Positions 34,448 to 39,697 of a stretch of 39,697 nucleotides of DNA are shown in pieces. A model generated the notes under the pieces. The model was given only the letters and a program-made list of their open reading frames with translations, had not been told where the DNA came from and ran no database searches. The stretch is taken from assembly GCA_030149365.1 (NCBI GenBank), contig JASBRP010000025.1, positions 1 through 39,697 of the forward strand, given 5' to 3'. Position 1 is the first letter of the stretch. Each line of letters opens with the position of its first letter. The stretch is from Solimonas sp. (GTDB taxonomy: Bacteria; Pseudomonadota; Gammaproteobacteria; Nevskiales; Nevskiaceae). The position numbers and the translations under genes were made by a program.

Positions 34448-34700
34448 TTTACGTTGACCCCTATGGATACGGCTGGGCTCCACGGTCAATTACGACTGTG
34501 TTCCTGACGACTGAATCAGCTTCGAGGCCTCTGTGGGGGCCAGCTTGAACGGGCGTTCTGGGGCGATGAACGGCCCAGCCAGTCGTTCAATTTGCATCCT
34601 AGACTGGAGCCGGGGGTTCGCTCCTGCGAACCGGGGCCTCATCTCGCCGGCATGCCATCCGTAAAAATGGCGTGCGCGGTGTCTGAACGGAACTCATCGG
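34448..34700 (+). other. Gene-free leader region before the methyltransferase, with two hairpins
   Basis: No credible gene is seen here. Two stem-loops lie near its right end: GGTTCGC-TCCT-GCGAACC (34615-34632) and GCATGCCAT / ATGGCGTGC (34650-34658 and 34667-34675, one G-U pair). They may be part of the 5' leader of the methyltransferase gene, whose ribosome site is weak. No clear promoter could be chosen. Confidence 0.4.
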
Positions 34701-35492
34701 ATGACCACACAAGCCAAGGACCTGGCACAGAACATCAATCGCTTCTACGACGCGTCGATGTTCAGCGATCGCCTGATCAACTACTACGGCGGCAGCGACT
34801 ACACCAACTTCGGATACTGGACCGACACCACCCAGGACGCCCGCACCGCCTGCGATGCCCTGATGGACCAGTTGCTGGGCTTCATCCCGGAGAAGAAGGG
34901 GCGGATCCTGGACGTCGCCTGCGGCAAGGGCGAAACCTCGCGCTACGTCTCCCGCTTCTACCCTCCCGAGCAGATCACCGCGATCAACATCTCGGAGCGG
35001 CAACTGGCCCGCGGGCGCGAGATCGTCCCAGGCGCCACCTTCCGCCTGATGGACGCCACGGCCCTGGATTTTCCTGACGCCAGCTTCGACGCCGTCATCT
35101 GCGTGGAGGCGGCTTTCCACTTCAACACCCGCGAGAAATTCCTGCGGGAAGCGGCCCGCGTGCTCAAGCCCGGCGGGCACCTGGTGCTGAGCGACATCCT
35201 CACCACGCAGCGCGCCGACGAGGACCACCAGCGGCGCATCCGCGAGAACCACATCGCCAACCTGGACGAGTATCGCGAGCTCTACCGCCGCTGCGGCTTC
35301 TCGCCGGATATCGTCATGGATGCCACCGAGCACTGCTGGCGGGGCCACTACCGGCACATGGTGAACTATGCCCACGAGGCCCTGCTGCACAAGCAGGTCA
35401 CGCGCGACCAGCTGGAACAGTCCCTGGCCATCTACTACGAGCGCGCGCAATACATCGAGTACTACCTGCTGGCAGGCGCCGTACGCGCCTGA
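34701..35492 (+). CDS. Class I SAM-dependent methyltransferase
   Basis: 263 residues. The N-terminal NINRFYDASMFSDRLINYYG and YTNFGYW motifs resemble small-molecule methyltransferases of the tocopherol, sterol and sarcosine/dimethylglycine groups. The SAM site is ILDVACGKGETSRYV (Asp71-Gly77), followed by ITAINISERQLARG, FRLMDATALDFPDASFDAVICVEAAFHF and VLKPGGHLVLSDIL. It probably N- or O-methylates a small molecule or lipid-like substrate in the cytoplasm; the substrate is not evident. It converges on the DUF1631 gene (six bases between stops). Confidence 0.88.
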   Translation: MTTQAKDLAQNINRFYDASMFSDRLINYYGGSDYTNFGYWTDTTQDARTACDALMDQLLGFIPEKKGRILDVACGKGETSRYVSRFYPPEQITAINISERQLARGREIVPGATFRLMDATALDFPDASFDAVICVEAAFHFNTREKFLREAARVLKPGGHLVLSDILTTQRADEDHQRRIRENHIANLDEYRELYRRCGFSPDIVMDATEHCWRGHYRHMVNYAHEALLHKQVTRDQLEQSLAIYYERAQYIEYYLLAGAVRA

Positions 35493-35498
35493 GCGGGC

Positions 35499-37058
35499 TC
35501 AGCTCACGCGGCGCAACTCGCGCAACTGTGCAATGCCCTGAGTGATCCGGTCGTCGCGCATGCCCGACATGGCCATGCGTTGCGTCAGGCGCAGCATCAG
35601 GGCGTCCCACTCCTCGTCCTCGCCGAAACCCAGCTCGGACTGCTCCACGAGCTGGTCCACCATGTCCAGGTCCTGGCGCCAGCGCGGGTCGGTAGGCCCG
35701 TGGTCGAGCAGGCCCTTCATCAGCAACGGCCCCCAGCACTGGTGCAGGAACTCGTGCACCGCCACCGGAACCTCGCGTCCAAAGGTGGACAGACGCAGTT
35801 CCTCCATCACCCGGCGCTGCACGGCATGCAGCACCGACTGGCGCCGCTCCTTCGCCCGCTCGCGCTTGGCCTGCAGGAACTGCTCGATCTGCGCCTCGTC
35901 GATCGGCCGCTGCGTGAGGATCGCCTGGCGCACGAACTCCGGCGCCAGTTCGAACTGCACCAGCAGCTGCTCCAGCCGCTCCGCCGCGCGACGCTCCTCC
36001 TCGTTGCCGGTGACGCGGGCGGTAGCGGCCCTGAGCATCATCTCGTCCACCAGGCTGCTGACCGGATGGTGCGGCGAGGTGAACAGCGTCGCATCCGCCA
36101 GCGCCGTCTTGACCAGCGGCAGGCGCACGGCGTCCTGGCGCTGGCGCAGCTCGCGCGGCAGCAGCGGGTCGGCAACCGCCTCGCTGAAGAACTGCCCGGC
36201 CACGCTCATGCGCTGCAGGGGCGCGTGGCGCTGCTCCTCGGCCATGTCCGGCATGGATTGCTTCTCGGCCAGCGCCAGCAGGTCGGCCGCCAGCGAGCGG
36301 TCGTCGTAGTAGCGCTCGTCGGCCTCGGCCGCATAGTGGCGCAGCATCGACAGCGTGCCCTCGTCTATCTTCGGCTCGCGCGGCGGCGGTGCCTGCACCG
36401 GCAGCGAGGACAGCTGCAAGTCCACCTGCTGCGCCGTGCTGCCGATGGCGCGCAGCGCCACGATCAGGCCGCGGTAAAGCTCGCCCAGGCGCAGCAGCAC
36501 GTCCTCGCCGAAGCGCGCAAACAGGAACTTCAGGTGCGCCGCCGGCCAGCCGAGCTGCTGCGCGGTGTCCTGCAGCGCCCGGGACAAGCCCGCCGGCGCC
36601 AGCGCGCGCACATTCACCGGCACGTACAGCGTGCGGCGGATGGTCTGCAGGCGCTCGTCCAGGTCGGCCAGCAGGCGCGCGTACTTTTCCTCCGCCTGCA
36701 GTTCGGTGCGGCCCGACAGGAGCTCGTCACCTGGCTGCGCCTCGTCCAGCCCCGCACCGCTGCCGATCAGGCGCGCGTCCACCGCATAGATGAAGGTATC
36801 CACCCAGCGCTCGGAGATGATCGTGAACAGCCCGCGCAGCTCGCGGATCGACTCGCGGCGCGCCGGGTCGGTGGCGCGGCTCTCGTACTCGGCCAGCGCC
36901 TCGGGCATGCGGTGCATGAACGGCGCAAGCAGCCAGGCCAGCTCGCCGCGGACCGTGCGGCGCAGCGATTCGGCCGCTGCAAAGCCCAGGCGCTGCAAGT
37001 AAAAGGATGGGTCCGAGGCATGGCCGTCGGCCAGCGGGCGCTGCAGGGCCGGCATCAT
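35499..37058 (-). CDS. DUF1631 family protein
   Basis: 519 residues from ATG 37058 (the frame stays open to 37100 but without conserved sequence). It is mostly helical and charged, with the DUF1631 C-terminal region: FELAPEFVRQAIL, RQSVLHAVQRRVMEELRLSTFGREVPVAVHEFLHQCWGPLLMKGLLDHG and DPRWRQDLDMVDQLVEQSE. Many relatives known to me exceed 700 residues, so this may be a shorter version. The family is poorly understood; a cytoplasmic location is expected. AGGTG before the ATG may serve as the ribosome site. Confidence 0.85.
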   Translation of the reverse strand: MMPALQRPLADGHASDPSFYLQRLGFAAAESLRRTVRGELAWLLAPFMHRMPEALAEYESRATDPARRESIRELRGLFTIISERWVDTFIYAVDARLIGSGAGLDEAQPGDELLSGRTELQAEEKYARLLADLDERLQTIRRTLYVPVNVRALAPAGLSRALQDTAQQLGWPAAHLKFLFARFGEDVLLRLGELYRGLIVALRAIGSTAQQVDLQLSSLPVQAPPPREPKIDEGTLSMLRHYAAEADERYYDDRSLAADLLALAEKQSMPDMAEEQRHAPLQRMSVAGQFFSEAVADPLLPRELRQRQDAVRLPLVKTALADATLFTSPHHPVSSLVDEMMLRAATARVTGNEEERRAAERLEQLLVQFELAPEFVRQAILTQRPIDEAQIEQFLQAKRERAKERRQSVLHAVQRRVMEELRLSTFGREVPVAVHEFLHQCWGPLLMKGLLDHGPTDPRWRQDLDMVDQLVEQSELGFGEDEEWDALMLRLTQRMAMSGMRDDRITQGIAQLRELRRVS

Positions 37059-37188
37059 GCCGACACCTCGTGCGCGGGCTGCGGCCCGGCAACGGTGCAA
37101 CCGATCCTGGCGGCGCCCTCTGCCGGAGCGCCTGCGCTGCTGGACATCATGACGGCCTGACCCCGAAAAACTTCAAGAACCTCAACAC

Positions 37189-37223
37189 GTGAATCTGATG
37201 CATGAATCTGGTGCGTGAATTTT
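37189..37223. repeat. Tandem 13-base repeats (2.7 copies)
   Basis: GTGAATCTGATGC (37189-37201), ATGAATCTGGTGC (37202-37214) and the partial GTGAATTTT (37215-37223) are direct repeats with a 13-base period. They lie between phoD and DUF1631, upstream of DUF1631 on its strand. They may be a regulatory array or simple slippage repeats. Confidence 0.6.
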
Positions 37224-37227
37224 AAGG

Positions 37228-37259
37228 GGCCGCCCTCGGGAGAACTCCTGCGGGCGGCC
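37228..37259 (-). terminator. Terminator-like hairpin after phoD
   Basis: GGCCGCCC (37228-37235) and GGGCGGCC (37252-37259) enclose an inner GGAG-AA-CTCC hairpin. On the minus strand it follows the phoD stop by about 90 bases and precedes a short CCTTAAAATT stretch. The lack of a clean U-run makes this a moderate call. The 289 bases between DUF1631 and phoD hold only this hairpin and the 13-base repeats. Confidence 0.45.
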
Positions 37260-37347
37260 GCATTCCGCCAGTAAATACGGCCTACGCCCCCGCCGCGGCG
37301 AGCGCGCCCCTTTGTTCAGCAATAGCCATGCCCATCGCCCCAGCCAC

Positions 37348-38973
37348 TCAGGCCGCGCGCGGCTCGGTCGGCGTGGAAGCGCTACGCAGGCGGTTCTCGC
37401 CGCTGAGCGTGTAGCGCGCGGCGCCGAACTGCTCGGGCGAATCCTTCTCCAGGATCGTATCCACGTACCACCATTCTCCCGTAGTGCGCTCCGGCGTGAT
37501 GTCGAGCAACACGTAGCCGTGCTGCTCGCCGTCGAAGTACTTGATGTGCGGGTCGATCAGGCCAAAGGCCGTGCGCAGCAACGGCGTGGTGCCGGCCGGC
37601 AGGCCGCTGGAGGTGACGGAGGGCGAGACGAACTCCACGCCATGCGCCTTGATCAGGCCCAGGTCCAGCGGATCACCCACGATGTTGTCGATCAGCGTCA
37701 GCAGCTCGCCCGGGTCGCGATACAGCTCGTTGCCCCAGGAGCTGTGGATATCACCGGTCAGCACCACCAGGTTCTCCACAGCCCCGCGCTCCACCGCATC
37801 GAACACGCGGTCGCGCGCCGCCGGGTAGCCGTCCCACTGGTCGGCATTGAGCGCCAGCAGTTCCTCCGCCAGTGTGATGCCCAGCAGCGACAGGTCCGGC
37901 AGCGAGGCCAGGCGCAGCTGGCCGAACATCACCTGCTGGCCCAGCAGCGTCCATTTGGCGGTGGACGAGGTCAGCCGCTCGGTCAGCCAGTTCTCCTGGC
38001 GCAGGCCCAGCAACTGGCGCGTGGGGTCGTTCAGTTCGGGGCCGGAGGGCAGGATGCTCAGCGGCTCCTCGCGGCCATAGAGCCGCGTGTCGAGCATGAT
38101 CAGGTCCACCAGGTCACCGAACACGAACTGGCGCCAGATGCGCTGCGGGTCGGCCGGGTCGGCCACGCGGATCGGCAGCCACTCGAAGTAGGCCATGATC
38201 GAGGCCGCCTTGCGGAACTCCCAGGCACCCTCCTCCCCCTCGGTATGGTTGCCCGCGCCATGCTCCCAGGAGTCGTTGGTGGACTCATGGTCGTCCCAGA
38301 CCACGATCATCGGATGCTGCAGGGTCATCGCCTGCAGGTCGGGGTCCTGCCGGTACTGGGCGTGGCGGTCGCGATAATCGTCCAGCGTGACCATCTCTCT
38401 GCCATTACTGTGGGCGCGGTCCAGCCCCTCGACGCCGGACGAGCCCGACTCGTAAAGGTAGTCGCCCAGGTGGAACACCGCGTCCAGGTCCAGGCGCTCG
38501 GCGATACGGCCATACACCCCGAAATAGCCACCCGAGTAATTGGAGCAGGAGGTAAAGGCGAAGCGCAGCCGGTCCACCGACCCCACCGGCAGCGTCTTGG
38601 TACGCCCCACCGGCGACACCACCCCGCCGGACTCGAAGCGGTACCAGTAGCGGGTGCCCGGGGCCAGGCCGGTCGGGTCCACCTTCACCGTGTAGTCCCG
38701 CACCAGATCGGTCACCACGGTCTCGGACTGGACGATGTCCTTCATCTCCGGATCGCGAGCCACCACGTAGCGCACCCGCACCGGCCCGTCACGCTCCGGC
38801 GTGACGCGAGTCCACAGGATGACGCGGTCACTGAGCGGATCACCGCTGGCCACGCCATGGTCGAAGCGGACCGCGCCCGCCGCCCCATCCACCGGATCGC
38901 TGCTGCCGCAGCCGGGCAGCAGGGCCACGCCGGACAGGCCGCCGAGGCCTTGCAGGAACTTGCGACGCCGCAT
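37348..38973 (-). CDS. phoD: Alkaline phosphatase D (PhoD family), Tat-exported lipoprotein
   Basis: 541 residues. The N-terminus MRRRKFLQG has the twin-arginine motif and is followed by a hydrophobic stretch ending in a lipobox (ALLPGC, Cys22), so it should be folded in the cytoplasm, exported by Tat and lipid-anchored. A PhoD N-terminal beta domain (about 35-140, RVRYVVARDP, LAPGTRYWYRFES) precedes the metallophosphatase domain with FTSCSNYSGGYFG, AVFHLGDYLYESG, VWDDHESTNDSW, LLGQQVMFGQL and LTGDIHSSWGNEL, which carry the Fe/Ca ligands. It hydrolyses phosphomono- or diesters to recover phosphate. GGGGGA precedes the ATG. A single CTGTCAT half-site upstream hints at Pho control but is not a full Pho box. 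Confidence 0.93.
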   Translation of the reverse strand: MRRRKFLQGLGGLSGVALLPGCGSSDPVDGAAGAVRFDHGVASGDPLSDRVILWTRVTPERDGPVRVRYVVARDPEMKDIVQSETVVTDLVRDYTVKVDPTGLAPGTRYWYRFESGGVVSPVGRTKTLPVGSVDRLRFAFTSCSNYSGGYFGVYGRIAERLDLDAVFHLGDYLYESGSSGVEGLDRAHSNGREMVTLDDYRDRHAQYRQDPDLQAMTLQHPMIVVWDDHESTNDSWEHGAGNHTEGEEGAWEFRKAASIMAYFEWLPIRVADPADPQRIWRQFVFGDLVDLIMLDTRLYGREEPLSILPSGPELNDPTRQLLGLRQENWLTERLTSSTAKWTLLGQQVMFGQLRLASLPDLSLLGITLAEELLALNADQWDGYPAARDRVFDAVERGAVENLVVLTGDIHSSWGNELYRDPGELLTLIDNIVGDPLDLGLIKAHGVEFVSPSVTSSGLPAGTTPLLRTAFGLIDPHIKYFDGEQHGYVLLDITPERTTGEWWYVDTILEKDSPEQFGAARYTLSGENRLRSASTPTEPRAA

Positions 38974-39090
38974 CGTGGAATCCCCCGTTAAAAGGCTTCA
39001 AGTATCGGCAATCAAGATCACGGCAGGATGAAAAGGGCGCTAGGAGATATGACCCATGACAGACAGTGCCATCGCCCTCCTGCTCCACCC

Positions 39091-39156
39091 AGGACTCACT
39101 GCTGCTGAAGCAGTCCTCGCTGCAACGAGGGTGTCGCCAGGTTCGAAATCTGGCGA
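39091..39156. other. Three consecutive stem-loops in the region upstream of phoD
   Basis: Hairpin 1 pairs AGGACT/AGTCCT (39091-39096, 39112-39117) or, alternatively, ACTGCT/AGCAGT (39098-39103, 39109-39114). Hairpin 2 is CCTCG/CGAGG (39115-39119, 39126-39130). Hairpin 3 is TCGCCAG/CTGGCGA (39134-39140, 39150-39156) with loop GTTCGAAAT. Together they form a compact structured region. Otherwise, 38974-39413 holds no convincing gene. Confidence 0.45.
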
Positions 39157-39413
39157 AACTTATTCGAGTGCCGGTGGCCAAAAACAGCCCGAAGCGGATG
39201 TCGCGGTCGCTCAAATATCAGCCGCAAAGCGGGCGTTCAAAACATCGCTCTTGGCCTTGCCCCATGAATCACATCAGGCGACCTGATTTACGCGTCAGGT
39301 TTCATTGTCGCTGGGTCCTTGCAAACATCAACCTGGCGGCACGCGTGGCCTTGTGGTGCCGAGCCAAGAAGCGGCATAGTTATCGCCGAATATGAGCTCA
39401 GATTTTGCGCCCA

Positions 39414-39540
39414 GACTAACAATTTGTTTAACGGACAGGCTGTCAAAAGATCACGGGGAAATCAGATGCTTATGATTGAGGTTCATGGGGTCTTTAATTC
39501 CGCATACACGGACAGGCGTCCGTCTATTAGCTGTTAGAAC
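39414..39540 (+). repeat. attC-like integron recombination site
   Basis: The ends are imperfect inverted repeats: CTAACA (39416-39421) with TGTTAG (39532-39537), ACGGAC (39431-39436) with GTCCGT (39518-39523), and TGTC (39441-39444) with GACA (39511-39514), with unpaired bases between, as in attC hairpins. GACTAAC at the left and GTTAGAA at the right resemble the R-box core (RYYYAAC / GTTRRRY), keeping the invariant AAC and GTT but with one mismatch each. The length (127 bp) is like Vibrio-type repeats. A gene start follows nine bases later, as in cassettes. No integrase is visible. Confidence 0.5.
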
Positions 39541-39549
39541 TCCCCGAAG

Positions 39550-39697
39550 ATGAGCGCAATCGTCAGTGGACTTATCGGCGGCGTCGTCGCGACGTTAGTC
39601 ACAGCTTACATCGCCAAAACTGTTGGGAGAGGAGCAGCTCCAGGGCGCCTAGAATACGGCGGGTTCATGTGGGGCCTTGCCATAACATGCCTTGCAT
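39550..39697 (+). CDS. Putative cassette-borne membrane protein, 5' end only (truncated by window edge)
   Basis: 49 codons are present before the window ends. The translation starts MSAIVSGLIGGVVATLVTAYIAKTVG, a hydrophobic helix (about 3-22), then a polar stretch and a second hydrophobic segment beginning GGFMWGLAI. It is probably a small membrane protein of unknown function. Its codons (TTA, CTA, ATA, AGA, ACA) are rare in the rest of this GC-rich window, pointing to recent transfer. It begins nine bases after the attC-like site, the usual place of an integron cassette gene. No strong ribosome site is seen. Confidence 0.55.
   Translation, partial: MSAIVSGLIGGVVATLVTAYIAKTVGRGAAPGRLEYGGFMWGLAITCLA

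Noticed and set aside
39056..39062. Pho box upstream of phoD (CTGTCAT on the minus strand)
   Set aside because: Only one half-site matches; the second repeat expected 11 bases later is absent, so PhoB control cannot be claimed.
39134..39156. tRNA T-arm (loop TTCGAAA)
   Set aside because: The universal G53-C61 pair would be G-T, and no acceptor stem or proper D and anticodon arms can be drawn around it.
39056..39537. Small plus-strand frames right of phoD (39056-39286, 39066-39395, 39319-39537)
   Set aside because: They overlap each other and the hairpins or the attC-like site, lack good ribosome sites and resemble no known protein.

Overview
The window is GC-rich chromosomal DNA with dense, often ATGA-overlapped genes and typical gammaproteobacterial content: glnE, ilvE, hldE, gmhB, LPS heptosyltransferase, RND metal efflux and DUF1631. 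A glnE-ilvE neighbourhood followed by LPS-core genes is familiar from Pseudomonas, and the gene content would also fit Xanthomonadales/Nevskiales relatives. The genus cannot be fixed from this sequence alone.

Layout. 1-246: 5' end of ilvE (minus strand). 423-4657: plus-strand surface-glycan genes (acyltransferase-SGNH protein, GT9 heptosyltransferase, GT4 glycosyltransferase). 4654-13533: a tight minus-strand operon that reads pseB, pseC, pseF, pseG-pseH fusion, pseI, a sialyltransferase-like protein, a HisH/HisF-type pair and an FkbM methyltransferase. Together these make CMP-pseudaminic acid from UDP-GlcNAc, probably transfer it, and probably decorate it. 13605-17887: glnE and an amidase. 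The pse/glycan block sits between glnE and ilvE, which are in the same orientation, so it looks like an island inserted into an older glnE-ilvE neighbourhood.

17978-24739: a lipoprotein, a DUF2061 membrane protein behind a Fur-box-like promoter, a TSUP exporter, ADP-heptose genes (hldE, and gmhB with no canonical start codon), an AGE-family epimerase, DUF486, a Bax-inhibitor-1 protein and a DUF1134 lipoprotein. 24955-26241: a FadI-like thiolase behind a perfect operator-like palindrome.

26339-34364: a metal-resistance block (chrA, then a His-rich small protein and czcCBA, then a zinc-ribbon protein), preceded by two families of dispersed palindromic repeats and split by a 175-bp palindromic element. 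34701-38973: a SAM methyltransferase, a DUF1631 protein and a Tat-exported PhoD phosphatase. The last 700 bases have lower GC, carry several hairpins and an attC-like recombination site, and end in a truncated membrane-protein gene with rare codons. This suggests that an integron cassette array begins at the right edge.

The most interesting items are the pse island with a HisFH pair that lacks its usual amidotransferase partner and has lost the HisF Asp11, the palindromic element before czc, the attC-like site, and the non-canonical gmhB start.
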